From: Apoda limacodes
Lineage: Eukaryota > Arthropoda > Insecta > Lepidoptera > Limacodidae
NCBI GenBank assembly: GCA_946406115.1
Contig: OX291551.1
Coordinates: 2,666,001-2,730,000, forward strand
Length of the DNA: 64,000 nucleotides
Direction of reading: 5' to 3'
A program made the position numbers and the translations under genes. Shown here piece after piece: positions 32,936 through 44,715 of this stretch; within the stretch, counting starts at the first letter, position 1; each line of letters starts with the position of its first letter. The notes below the pieces were generated by a model. That model did not search any database. It saw nothing but the letters and a program-made list of their open reading frames with translations, and was not told the origin of the DNA.

Positions 32936-33530
32936 GTATATGCGCATATCTATGTACATAATAGTACAATTTTAATCATTATTTTTTATTGGATAGGCTA
33001 TTCCTTAAAGTTGGTTCCATTTCAATTTAAAAAAACACATTTTCTATTCTTAAGGGTATAAAAAAGGGGATGATTGATTTTACATCAACTACATTAGTTA
33101 TTTTACACAAACGAAAAATCCTATAACGACTTAAATCCACTCTAAACAGTTTAGTTCCGTATAAACTGAGTACCGAATATTTTTTATCCGCCGCTCTATA
33201 GCGCAGTGTCCACATTAATCAAGTTACCTAACCCCATATCTCATGTCCGAGCTAGTTCCTACATCGCTCCCTTGTTTGTTACCGACACTCACTTTCTCTC
33301 CGTGAACAGATTACGAACCATATTTCAGAGTTCTTCAGGCGTGTTACATATCACCCTAACTCGGGTTCCGCAGAGTTACCAGCACAACGTAACCTTTCTC
33401 TAGGGAACTCGGTGTCCCGTTTCTTATCATTTTAGTTTTTGCTTTTGTCATTTTAGGCAATACATTTGCCGAAACTTGTGCGTTAGTCGGTCCGTAATAA
33501 GTAAGTCTTAGGTACTTCGTTACCAGCTTT
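32936..33530. other. GC-richer block, unassigned
   Basis: 33190-33420 is near 48% GC by eye (CTCGGGTTCCGCAGAGTTAC, CCGAGCTAGTTCCTACATCG). A 65-codon frame (33206-33403) opens on a non-ATG codon and matches no family I know. It may be an unfamiliar retroelement fragment. Confidence 0.3.
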
Positions 33531-34433
33531 TTTTTTTACACCACTAAGGCGGCAAACAAGCTTACGGTCCGCCTGATGGTAAGCGGTCACCGTAGCCTAT
33601 GGTCGCTTGCAACACCAGGGGTATCACTTGCGCGTTACCGACCTTTCAGAAATCTAATAACTTCTTTTTTGAAGAACTACATACTGTAGTCCTTGCAGAA
33701 AACCTTGGCAGGGAGCGGGAGGAAGTTTCTCTGAAACCGCGCTGTACGCGACCATTTAGGTTCTAAAGTGTGAGAATGAATTCCCTGCCGATGGCGAGCG
33801 GTGCGATGGTAGAAAGTAGCCGTGGGCATCATTTCGAACAATTCCTCAGAACACAACCCATCGTGCAAGCGGTAGAACACACACAGAGAGGCAAAGTCTC
33901 TCCTCAGATTTAAGGGCTCGATACCGCAAGTGAGTTTGGAATCGTCGACAATTCTCACAGCCCGTCGTTGAACCGAGTCAAAAGGGCCAAGCTGGTATCC
34001 GGGTGCACCCGCCCAGAGATGGCAGCAGTACTCCATATGGGGCCGAACTTGCGACTCGTAACGACTTGCACTGCTTCGCTCTGTTGAGTACACAGTTTTT
34101 TGGACGCCAGCTTCACCTTATCTTGTAAATGATCTCGGAACTGAACATCGCTGGAGATGTCGACACCAAGGATCGCAATGCTCTTGGAGATGGAGAGGGT
34201 AGTGTTCTGGAATTGTGGGACCACAGTGAATGGAGTTTTCTTAGCGGTGAACGCGCACACTTGTGTCTTTGTAGGGTTGAATCGGACCAAGTTTACCCGT
34301 CCCCAGTCAGAGCGAGAGAGTGTGGTCTCGATTTGAGACACAAGTTCTCCGCGGTTTTCCTCCACAACGGAACGAGGGATGTTTGCACGACCCGTGTAAT
34401 AATCGTCTCCAGTACTGTCATCTGCATAGCAAT
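33531..34433 (-). mobile_element. LINE copy, 5' truncated at the YADD region
   Basis: Poly-T at 33531-33539, then the inverted 3' UTR and the C-terminal coding part up to ATTGCTATGCAGATGAC (reverse complement ending at 34433), just before the YADD codons. Similarity to 1-929 and to 61165-62085 is high, with a few indels, so it is one of the younger copies. Confidence 0.93.
33677..34433 (-). pseudogene. LINE reverse transcriptase C-terminal part, frameshifted
   Basis: Minus-strand coding starts at CYADDSTGD and continues through RANIPRSVVEENRGELVSQ, DWGRVNLVRFNPTKTQVCAF and DISSDVQFRDHLQDKVKLAS in one frame. A deletion and shift near 34090 moves the downstream part (RPHMEYCCHLWAGAPGYQLG, LCVFYRLHDGLCSEELFEMM) to another frame. 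A missing codon group in QIETTLSRSDWG and loss of bases near 33715 add further damage. The polymerase palm upstream of YADD is absent, so the copy is inert. Confidence 0.9.
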
Positions 34434-35510
34434 CTTTATTCGTCCCTACACTATCCCCATAGTTCATAGTAGAATGTTTATTCTTATATATTTATTTAGA
34501 GTTGGAAAAGTAGTTATATGTTATACCCACAAGGCCGCTGTATTGCTATTTGGTGCGATGCCTAATTTTGCAGGCGTGGAAGGAAAAGAGAGATACTGAA
34601 AATAGTTATTTGTTATGCAAGGCTGGAAAGTTACTTTTTGGTATGAGTGCCTATATAAAATACCGAGCAAGCGAAGTATTCAAAGACTGAACCCACTCAC
34701 ACACAATTTTTCATCTCACTACAGCGAGTAAAATATATACAAAATACGAGAAAAACAATTAATTAGTGTTTAATTACTTATGAATGGAACAAGTATTCTT
34801 ATTGTAATAGTTTAATTAAGTATTGATAACATGATAACACATAATATCTGAAATAGGTTAAGCGCCTTTTGTATACCTGCATGTAGTCAACAAATCGCAC
34901 GCTCAGAGGTACTTACATATTCTTCGAGGGCAAACTTAGGTTTTTTACGTCACTGGTACTCCACCATGTTCATGTTTCTATCTATATCTATCATGTTTTT
35001 TAATTATGAACTATAAGTTTATTTAGTAAAAGTAATATGTTTATAGTAAAAACTACCAAAATTATGTACCTACTACGTGATTCCAAATAATTGTTTTTTT
35101 TTTCTTCTTTCTAAGGTGCGTTCCGAATTTGCACCTTGCCAATTTTGAAAATTTTAAAACAAAATTTATACCTAAAACTTATTTATTTTTGTTGTTTTTA
35201 ATAACTAAACAAACTATAATAAATTATCTATTAAATAACATTAAACAAAACTATATTTTTAATGTAATAGTATCAAAAATTAAACTACAGTGTTAATAAC
35301 GGATCACTGATGTATAAAGTAGTAAGGACTAACCGCATTTCGGACGGTTTCATTATGTTTGTTTTTGTAGAATTTTAAAAAAAAACCCTATTGCGCGCTA
35401 GCGGATAAAGTAGGCTTTCCCACGCAGATTTTAAACGACAAAGGGAACCTTTCCGAGCCAGTAAGATAAAAAAACAATTGTAATATAATTAGTGTTCAAT
35501 TTTTTCTTTT
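34434..35510. other. No gene seen
   Basis: AT-rich sequence without recognised exon or repeat. Confidence 0.45.
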
Positions 35511-35540
35511 TTTTATACCACTAAGATGGCAAAATTGCCT
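35511..35540 (-). mobile_element. LINE 3'-terminal stub
   Basis: TTTTTTATACCACTAAGATGG then CAAA is only the inverted last 25 bp of the LINE with its poly-A. It may be an extremely short retrotransposition product. Confidence 0.6.
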
Positions 35541-37539
35541 AGTGTGGTAGGAAAGCGCGAAAAGTCGCGTGAGTACAGAACATAACTCAGAAGCACACTG
35601 CTTAAGGCAGTACACTCCATTGATTACGTTATCACCATGCTTGTTTTGTATAGAAGGTTAATAATAAGCCACAAGCGACAAATATTCGGATCCTTATTAT
35701 AACGAGCCGTGGTCTAAACCTCATACGCAGTTTGCTTGAGTATTTTGGCTTCTCTGCAAGACCGATTAAACCGCGGCCGGTTTTTGACACTGGCAGCTAC
35801 TCGCGGATTAGGAATAAAAAATTCCATACCAGCATACCACTAAACCTACTTATCAAATGAAACATTAAGTATACTTGTTTTGGATCGTAATAATGTATAT
35901 TACCTAACATTATACCTACATTGACAAAGTGACGCACCTTTTGAATGTCTACATGCAAATCGTGCGCTCTGAGGTAGTTTTCACCGATAACTCTCACTAT
36001 CCCCATTGCAAATCACCATGGAGATTATGAGAATTTAGTATCATTAAAGAAATTCCTACTATCCTCTTTCGCTCGAAACCTCAGTTTGGCATTTCTTCGC
36101 TACTGGAATCACTCATATTTTTTTTATTTTCTTTGAATTTATTAAAAACCAAAATTACGAAAATAGAAGCTCAAAAAAATTTATTTTTAGAGTGTTTTTT
36201 CAATTTGAATTGGCATTAATTTAAAATTCTGAGCACAAAAATTATACTTAAAAATTATTTTTGAAGTGAAAACTTCTTTAGCGGCGTTGTGCACTTTTTT
36301 TGGTATGAGTAAAAAATGATAAACTCGCGTCAGGTCACGTGTCCTAATCGTGGAAATTCGTAAGACGGAAACCGTAATGCCACGCCTATTATAATTTTTA
36401 TTTTTAGTATTCGCGATTGCGATGTCAAATATACTACGTCAAAAAAGTAAATAAACAAACATTATTATTTCTTGACAATGTCAAAGACATGTCTTGTGAC
36501 ATATTTGAGTGTTAAGCGCGAATCGTGTGTAAAGGTTTTCACTTCTGCCGGCACTCCCGGAGTGCAACTCGTTTTTTTTTATTTCTCTTCGTTTTTTAAT
36601 TCAACGAAATGCATACTTTAATATCAATCATCACTATTTTAACTTAAATGATGATGCGGTAATATTCGGGTACAGGCGGACAAACAAACAGAAACCTAAA
36701 ACATGTGTATAACGTGTATAACGTCGAATTCTTATGTTCAATAGCCATTTTATAACGGTTATGCGTCAATCTAGTAATATTATTCAACTACACAAGAAAT
36801 ACTTGTGCTCTACATATCGCCCTTCGGACCGGTCGTCGCGCGCAGCTCCGGTCGCAACACTCGTAACGTTGCGCGACCCGGTTACTGCAGCGCGTTGCGC
36901 AACGAACTTTGTTACGCGCTGAGCTGGCGAATGTCCTTAACTTAACTTACTACGATATATATAACATATATACAATAACTTAATACATAATTGTAGATAG
37001 ATAATACGAGACAAGTAGACGTTTATAACAATTTATTTGTAGACTGCTTAGTTATATGTTTTTAGACGTTTAGCATTTTTAGTTTAGCTTACATATATAT
37101 CCAATTCATTATAAAATCATAAACACTTACTTACGCATTACAGAAACCAAGCTCCATAAAAATAAGAATTCAACAAATGTACTTACCTGAAACTTAAAGA
37201 CTTTGGTATTAATCATCAGCCCGCCAGATCTATTTCCTTGGAGTTAATAAATAAATAAATATTTTAATACATCACACAGCGCCATCTGTCCCAAACAAAA
37301 CAAAACTTGTACTGAAAATATTGTCGATACCAGACAACGGACACAAATACCGTTCAATACAATACTATACAAATATTCTTTATTGTACACTAAAATACAA
37401 AAAAATTAACTTCAAAACAATAATTAAAAATAGTACAATAGGCAGCCTTATTATTTGGAGACATTTTTTTCCAGACAACCTTAAACGGCATAACAAAGAC
37501 AAAGAATGAAATCGGTAACATCTATGTTCATTATTAATT
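35541..37539. other. No gene; one CpG-rich patch
   Basis: 36820-36925 is CpG-rich with palindromic pieces (GTTGCGCGACCC, GCGTTGCGCAACG). A frame of about 72 codons without ATG at about 35655-35870 has no recognisable domain. The rest is AT-rich. Confidence 0.4.
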
Positions 37540-37735
37540 AAATAAATATATAACAAATACCTACATAATCATACTTCTTTTTTTGGAAGTACATTCATAT
37601 AATACATAGAAAACACTCAGTGCCAAGACAAACACAAATGTTCATCACGTAAATATTTGTCTTGTGTGGGAATGGAACCCATGCCCCTCGATTCAGCAGT
37701 CGGGTCATTACCAACTAAGCCACGAAGCTGACGAG
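37540..37735 (-). mobile_element. tRNA-derived SINE
   Basis: On the minus strand the head carries a good Pol III A box, TGGCTTAGTTGG (37711-37722), and a B box, GGGTTCCATTCCC (37668-37680). It is followed by a non-coding tail (TTGTCTTGGCACTGAGTG and an AT-rich end) typical of lepidopteran SINEs. The acceptor arm does not pair well, so this is not a functional tRNA gene. The 3' limit is approximate. Confidence 0.7.
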
Positions 37736-38568
37736 TTGAGTGAATAATACAGTTTGAAATTTTATTAGGGCGTCTAATAATCCGACATTCGCTCGTAAAG
37801 AAGTCATGGTCAGAAACTAACTGAAATACTTTTTTTGTAACACACTAATTAACTAAGTTTCCACATTTTGAACTAACTATATTAATACCCTTAGTTTCGT
37901 TACAAACGTACTGAGGTACAGAACCCATTTTTATATATCTATTGAAGATTCTTTAGCATTGTTAGTGTATTCGCACGTTCAATTTTTCACTGCTCATTGA
38001 ATGGGGAGAGGAAGGCCGGGTTGGGAAATGGCGCGCGCTGGTGAAACCCGCGCATGTCGCACTGGGGTGGTGCAACCTCGCTGACAAATAGGTAAAACCA
38101 AACGCGACGCGTAATTCGCACCTAATTGTATCTATTCTTTTTAACAAATATTTGAGGCGAGTGGTAAAGATCATAGAGGAAAGATGCAACAGAAAGGTTT
38201 ATAGGTCGTTAAAGCAGTGGCCCTAAGTTATTGAGATTTATCTTCCTTGAGCACACTTAAGATTAAATTTTAAGGTCATCATATGCTGCGTTTTGTCTTA
38301 CGAAGGGTGAAATATCTTTTGCAGCAGAACATAGATCGTCAAAAAGCAATAAGTTGCATACGTGGTTTCTATCGCATATATAAATAAATCCAATCTTCAG
38401 TCGAAGGCAGTGTAATGGCATTCCCGGTACTTGAAAAGAATTTTAAAATTATGTAGGAAAGTTGATACCTTTTACGTTCGAACTCACGACGGATCTTGCT
38501 TTATATACCCCTATCAATAGTTAGCTCAACCCATACAATAATAAAAAATCCACAATGGGCTGAAATGT
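37736..38568. other. No gene seen
   Basis: 38000-38110 is GC-richer (GGGGAGAGGAAGGCCGGGTT, CGCGCGCTGGTGAAACCCGC) but has no convincing coding frame. The rest is AT-rich. Confidence 0.4.
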
Positions 38569-38672
38569 TTCCGAATATTCCACATTCGAAAGTGTTCTAG
38601 AATGTACAACAACGATCTGGGATGTTCTCAACATTCTAGACCATTCCGAATGCTCTCGAATACCCTCGAATG
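38569..38672. promoter_or_regulatory. Cluster of heat-shock-element-like GAA/TTC pentamers
   Basis: Within about 100 bp lie GAATATTC (38573-38580), TTCGAA (38585-38590), TTCTAGAA (38595-38602), ATTCTAGA (38633-38640) and TTCCGAATG (38644 on), then two CTCGAAT blocks. Heat-shock elements are alternating GAA and TTC blocks spaced by two bases, and several of these fit. No gene start is visible next to the cluster. It could be a transposon promoter or a diverged simple repeat. Confidence 0.35.
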
Positions 38673-41505
38673 TTTTGGACTGTTTGGACTTATTTCTTCA
38701 AAAGCACGCTCTTCAGGGAAAAAGAGGAACCTTCTTCATGGACGGGCGATATAGAGCTACCATACCCTAAAACTGCCTTGATTATACCGGTACTCGTTTC
38801 AAAGTTTTAGCGGCACGCACATTGTTTTCGTTTATAATATATATTAACTATCGCGGTAGATGTATAAAAAACAAATAGTTTGCGTTCGATACTAATTAAT
38901 ATATTCGTTTTGTTTCAGGTAAGTACAAGTCGCCTATCATTACCTTTCTGCAGAACCCAGGTACTTGGTTGGTTCCGGGTGGAATTTAGAAAAACTGCAG
39001 TGTATGGTTTTATATACTAAATTTTAAGCAGAATTCTTTCTTATTAAAGATTAGCTCGTCTACGTTACAACAGGAACTTTTGTACAATATTTGCATCCTC
39101 AGAGTTACAAACGGTGATATGGTACTTATTTTTCTATTGTTTTGATTTGATAACATTTTTAAATTTATGATATTGTTTTAATTTCCTATTTGAATCATTC
39201 AAAAAGCAATCTATAGGTACTTAAAAAGTACCTTAAATGCGAAGTGATTTATTTGGATATTTACCAAGATACGAATAAAGTGATCTAGTTTCTAACGGCG
39301 TTTCTATTAAATTTTTAAACGAAAAAAATAATTATAGTAACATAACTATAGCACGCAGCGCACGCGAAGTTAAGCTTTTTTTTACATCTTGGGTTACATT
39401 GTCGGATTTTTCGTAAGGATCCCTAATTTTTTTGATAAAATCAATGATAAGATGAAAGATTTTTTAAATCAGTCCTGTTATTTTTAAGTTATATAGTTCA
39501 TTCATTACAAACAAAAAAAATCCTTTTTCTTTTTAATATTAGCGAAGATAAAATACTCAAAACAAATTCTAATTTCAGTGTATTTATTCAAGATATGATT
39601 AAATATTTTTGTAAGTTGTATCATCAGCAACGGACAAAAACTTGAAAATTTAATTTGACACAAGTCTCCAAATTTTGAACCTTGATTTAAAAAATGACAT
39701 TTCAATTTTTTTTTTTAATTAAATCTCAAACAAATATTTGCACGTCTAGTGTCTAGTGTCCAGCCGTAGTCGTAGTCGTAGTCGTAGTGAACATCTTAGG
39801 GTTGTTTAAATAAATAGCTAAAACTAAACCAGCTCAGGGTGAACCAGTGAGTCATATTAGTTCAGGTCGGGAGCGAGACCTTTCCGCTTTCCGGTGGCAT
39901 TTGAAGACCGGTTCTCATGTGCTTTTAGCTTGATGATGTACAAAGCTTCATCATAATTCACTTAGATGAACGAGCTACTTAAATTGAAATAACTTACTGC
40001 ATTTTTTTTTATGAAATACTTATTTAATAGCATTTAACATTTCATACCTAGATCTAAACACTATTAACTCAAAAAGATCACTTTTATAGAAATGACGAAG
40101 AAATGGTTTTCGTGTGCCCGCTAATGGTTTTTCATAAAACGACTAATAATTAACAAAATTATACAATAAAACACAAAAGTGATAAATGCAGAACGTTCCT
40201 TCGAATTTACAAAGGCAGCAGCTGATTCGGAATTTGAAAGACACAACACGTGATTCAAGAAAAAATAAATCAAAATATAAATGAAAAAATTAAAAAACCC
40301 TTTATTATAACGGTTTTTATATAAAAAATGCCCTTTTTACATAAATGTTACTTACACTCCCGACAAGTCATATTATACGTATTACCAGGGTCATTATCAT
40401 AACCCACGGCTTACAGTATCTACCTATACTTATAGGTAACACAAATACGTAGGTATGTCTGTTGCGGGCCAGCGGCGGCGGACACGCAGCGACCTTGCCA
40501 CCACCGCCTTTCTAAAGGCGTTCCTTGCCTCGACACACGTTCAAACTGGCATTTATTTTTAAATCTTACAGATCAAGATAACTAAGTAGACTATTAAGTC
40601 ACAGTACAGTAGGGGTTAGGGCACTGGATTGCCGCGCAGAGTTCAGGAAAGCGGATCCGAGCTTTTTCTAAGAGGGAGTATTAATAAACAACTACTAGTA
40701 CAAATATTTTAATTGGATTGGTTAGCAGGAATATGTATTATACATATAATATTAGATAAATAGAACATTACTAGATATATTTTTTATAAAAATAACAATT
40801 TCAGAATAATATTGTTGCTGCCACGATGTTGGGAGACCGCTGCAGAATTTTATTCCTCACTGGTGAATCCCTGAACTAATAGTCTGATTAATAGGGACAT
40901 GATCTAATTTGTTCATACTATTTTATATATAAATTTTATTTCCAATTTTATATGTACATCTTTTTTGTACAGATATTCCCCAATAAATTGGGTTTACTCA
41001 CTGAAAAATATTTAGGTATCTACACAATAAACTCAACTTTACAACATTTCTAATTTATTCTTATTACAATTGCGATAAAAATAGCTCTTATTTAAAAATA
41101 TTTAGTAAAGAAAGTCTACACGGAGAGTTTTTGTAATGAAAAGTAAAAAAATAATCACGTGTCAATATACGGAAGACAGACAAACGGACGGACAGTCGTG
41201 TCAGTTCTAAATAGGAGGCAGTCACGCTACCATCATATCGGTTATAACATAGCAACATTGCTTTGATAGGTTAACCAACTAGCCACATTTTTGTGTTATC
41301 ATTATGAAATTCCGGGTTTTGTTAATTTTCCATCCAAAACATGTAATCGTAATATTCGTGGAGGTTAATTACCACTGGTTTTAGTATATATATTTACGTG
41401 CAAAGCGTGTTAGTATCAGCAAAGACATATTTGTAAGTTTAAAAAAAAAAAAACAAAAAGTAAAGTTGTACAACACAATGTCTTATGTTCTAAGTAAGTA
41501 GCTTG
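38673..41505. other. No gene; short simple repeats
   Basis: Contains (CGTAGT)4 at 39765-39788. A weak SINE-like piece lies at 40612-40670 (GGGCACTGGATTGCCGCGCA ... GGATCCGAGC), and 41153-41222 holds an inverted fragment of the GTTCC-type repeat with GACAGACAAACGGACGGACA. Otherwise AT-rich. Confidence 0.4.
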
Positions 41506-41708
41506 GATTGTGGAATTAGCTCCATGCCAAGGGTTGTTCATGGACTACAATATGGGATTCTTCAAAAAAGAAGTTATTAGATTTCTGAAGGGTCGGCAAC
41601 GCGCGAGCGATGCCCCTGGTTTTGAAAGCGTCCATAGGCTACGGTGACCGCTTACCATCAGGCGGACCGTAGGCTTGCTTGCCACCTTAGTGGTATAAAA
41701 AAAAAAAT
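41506..41708 (+). mobile_element. LINE 3' fragment
   Basis: Runs from the region encoding LWNELPAK (TTGTGGAATTAGCTCCATGC) through GAAGTTATTAGATTTCTGAA and the 3' UTR to poly-A at 41708. Well preserved. Confidence 0.92.
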
Positions 41709-42866
41709 GATGTTTATAATATTGACGCGGCTTTTACCATAATTTTTATTATGCCTCTGCCTGCATATAATCTGACCATGACAAATTTTTATTATACTTC
41801 TGCAAACTATGCAAGTAACTTTACAGATTTCGAGAGGTAAGTCAGACTTCCATACATTCCATATATTTTAGTCACGAATTCTAGGGTCCGAATAGCTCGA
41901 GACTGTTCCCAATAAGCTCCCAGTTGTTATTTTTGTATAGTCTATGTTGCAAGTGTCCTCTGTTTGTGTAAGTACCTACATGACATAAAAATACTGCCAA
42001 ATTTCAAGTTACTTGCATTTGTATTTGCTGAGAAAAATACCTGTGACATTTCGGTATTAAATGGACATACCGAAATCACACCATAAATCGCAGTGACTTT
42101 TTACTAACTTAAGTAACACTAACGAGATTATCACGTCATTTACTTAACAACTTAGTGCATTTTAATGTTATTACCAGTTACTTTAAATTTCCATAGCGTT
42201 TTCTATCGCAATTGAATATAAATAAAACTTACTGATATACCAACAAGAAAAATCGTTTTACAATTACAAATAATTTGATTCAATATTTAGCAAAACTATT
42301 AATCAAATGAATTAGAAACGTAACATGGTTCTATATGGCATTAATTGCAAATGGTTTTAAATGTGTGCAAAGTCTAAATGTGATATTTTGTCAGTGACAT
42401 TCGGACGTTGATGAATGTTTAATGAGTGGTTAATTTATATATAAATATATTTTTTACAATATTATATTATTTTATGATAATTTAATATTATATTATAATA
42501 TTCATTTACATTGTTAGACGTTTTATACAAGAAGGTACTCCAATAACCGACAGCGTAATAACAGCAAATTCACTCTGTCTCTAATCAGATATACTTCCTT
42601 GAAATGACAAGTAAAATAAGAACAAACTACGCCGATTTGCGTGTAACTTTCACCTAATTCAGTTGGCACCTGGGTCCGACGAGCGCGCGTGACGCAACGC
42701 GCTTTGATTCGCTGAGACTTTGTACAAACAAACAATAGGTACTTAGTGCATGTATTCACTCATGAGTAGTTAGCTAATAGTTGAGGCTTTACTAAACACA
42801 TTATTTCGTTTTACTAAAGTATTAGTCTTGGTTTAACCTTTTTTCTTATTGTTCTTTGTGCCCATT
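41709..42866. other. No gene seen
   Basis: AT-rich apart from the hairpin at 42048-42076. The 78-codon frame at 42523-42759 (minus) is unrecognised. Confidence 0.4.
42048..42076. repeat. Short perfect hairpin
   Basis: ATTTCGGTAT and ATACCGAAAT are exact complements over 10 bp with a 9-nt loop. Flanking TGTGAC and CACA extend the pairing across a one-base bulge. Confidence 0.75.
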
Positions 42867-42893
42867 CTATGTATATATATATATATATATATA
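42867..42893. repeat. (TA)n microsatellite
   Basis: An uninterrupted TA dinucleotide run of about 13 units in AT-rich DNA. Confidence 0.9.
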
Positions 42894-43084
42894 TCTAGCG
42901 GGCGAAGTTGTTTTTTGTGAAAAGTGCCAACAACAACACAAAAAGGCAATTTAAAGAAATATCTTCGTAACTGGAGTCACTCATTTTTTCAAAAAAATAT
43001 TTTCAATATATATGTAAATAAACAATCTAAGGTTTTTCAACTCATTAATAAAACAATTTACATGTTAAATAATATATTAAGTGA

Positions 43085-43959
43085 TTTATGAAGTATTCTC
43101 TATTACATTTGAAACACTTTTTCATTCGGTCAAACCTGGCATGTTTTTCACGTGATGGTAGAAAGCTATCACGGCCTATTCCGGCCTCGTAAATATCATA
43201 CGTCTCATAAAATCTTTAATTTTGGGAAAATCAAGAAATCGCATGGTGCTAGGTCTGGACCATGTGCGGAGTGGGTCACTAGCTCTACCTTTTCAGAAGC
43301 CAAAAATGACTTTGTCTTTTTCGCAGTGTGCGCCGAAGCGAATGTCATGGTGCAATTGGATGCGACTTGTTGGTCGTTTTCCTTGCCTACGTTTCTCGCC
43401 TGCCTCAATTTTGTTGGTTTGCTGTTACCTTCGAACACTTATATAAAAGATAGTTGATTTCTTTCTTTCTTTAACAATATATCCATGTTTCATCTCCTGT
43501 CACAATGTTTTACACTGCATTTGAACGTCCCGGACGTACTTTTACAACATTTCTTAACAGCAATCAACACTAGTCCGTTTTTGTTCTGCGGAGAGTTCAT
43601 AAGGAATCACGCGGGAACAAACTTTTAAATGTTGATGTAAGATTTTTTTAATTTGGCTCATACCAATTCCCAAATATCCTCGAATCTCTTCATTGATAAT
43701 ACCGGTTTTCTTCAATTAGTTGCCCGACAGTAGCCACATTTTCCTCAGTGATTGCAGTTGAGGGCCGACCTTCACGAATTTCATCATGGAGAGAAACATG
43801 ACCACAATCGAATCCAGCGGACCAATGTCTTACGTTGCTCAAATGAGATGCTTCCCACCCAAAAGCATTTTGAAGACGAGCATTGTAGTCTGGCGGAGTC
43901 AATGAACTTTTAAAATCATAAAAAATCATCGCCCTAAAATATTTTCGCGTTAATTCCAT
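43085..43959 (-). pseudogene. mariner transposase relic
   Basis: Minus-strand pieces in order: the N-terminal helix-turn-helix (FRAMIFYDFKSSLTPPDYNA, RLQNAFGWEASHLS, EIREGRPSTAITEENVATV) at 43959-43690; the first catalytic Asp in IVTGDETWI near 43505; the second in a block ending DNASAHTAKKTKSF near 43340; the third in HGPDLAPCDFLIFPK near 43245, the DD34D hallmark of mariners. Several stops and frameshifts lie between the blocks, so it is inactive. The family cuts and pastes at TA sites. I could not define terminal inverted repeats, though plausible ends should lie near 43.0 and 44.1 kb. Confidence 0.85.
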
Positions 43960-44666
43960 TTTTGCTTCGGACGACGATTTTCAACTTGTGATAAAAAAAC
44001 AATTGCCACGCGGTTTTCCGCCAACTTTTTTTAATCAATGATTGAGTTTCTTACTTTAAAAAAACATTCCAACATTCGAAATCCAAACATTTATGAGCGG
44101 CCAGGAGCGCAGAACGTTCAGTGTGCCCTATGTAGTAATCAAACTCGCATCGCAAACACCCAAGGGTTCAGTCGAGTACAACTTTCTCTACGCACTTGAC
44201 CGTGGGTACCAGGTTCATTCTCGTGGCTCTCAGAACGGGTTCCCTTATGGTCCGTACGTGTTCTTAAACTTTAGACGCAGGTGTACGCCGTTACGTATGT
44301 TACGATTGCGTATGAACTTTTTATTGCCATTCATAATGGTGCGCTTTCGTTGACAAATTATGTTTATTATTTTGCGAAAGTACCTCCTTGCGTACATATA
44401 CCTAACGGCTTACTGGTTCGTTTTATGATCATTTAGATTTTACAAATTGAAGGTAATATCGTCTCTGATTTTTATATGGCTAATTTATTCAAATTCGTTT
44501 CGAATCACAAAAAATATACATATGTGATTGAAAAAAACTTAACATTTAGGTACTTGTTATTTCGTTAAGCAATTTTAGTATATATAAATATATATATTTA
44601 ATATTAATAATTTGGCAGATAAACATGCAGCCCTCTGCGCTGTTGTTAAGTTTTTACTGTATCATA
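43960..44666. other. No assigned gene; GC-richer frame at 44093-44353
   Basis: An 86-codon ATG frame (44093-44353) crosses a GC-richer patch (CCCAAGGGTTCAGTCGAGTA). Its translation shows no domain I recognise. It lies just outside the mariner N-terminus and may be part of an unknown repeat. Confidence 0.3.
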
Positions 44667-44715
44667 TGGTCGCTTGTAACAATAGGGGCATTAATCACGT
44701 GTTGCCAACCTTTTA
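44667..44715 (-). mobile_element. LINE fragment
   Basis: ATGGTCGCTTGTAACAATAG followed by GGGCATTAATCACG and GTTGCCAACC is an inverted piece of the LINE 3' UTR, about 50 bp long. Confidence 0.55.

Noticed and set aside
34129..34599. 156-codon plus-strand frame
   Set aside because: It is the antisense shadow of the minus-strand LINE reverse transcriptase at 33677-34433.
35655..35873. 72-codon open frame without ATG as an exon
   Set aside because: No convincing acceptor or donor, AT-rich third positions and no recognisable domain.
37640..37735. Functional tRNA gene on the minus strand
   Set aside because: The A and B boxes are good, but the acceptor and anticodon stems pair poorly and the sequence continues into a SINE tail.
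44093..44353. 86-codon ATG frame as a host gene
   Set aside because: No family resemblance, no promoter signals, and it sits at the edge of a mariner relic; it is kept only as an unassigned block.
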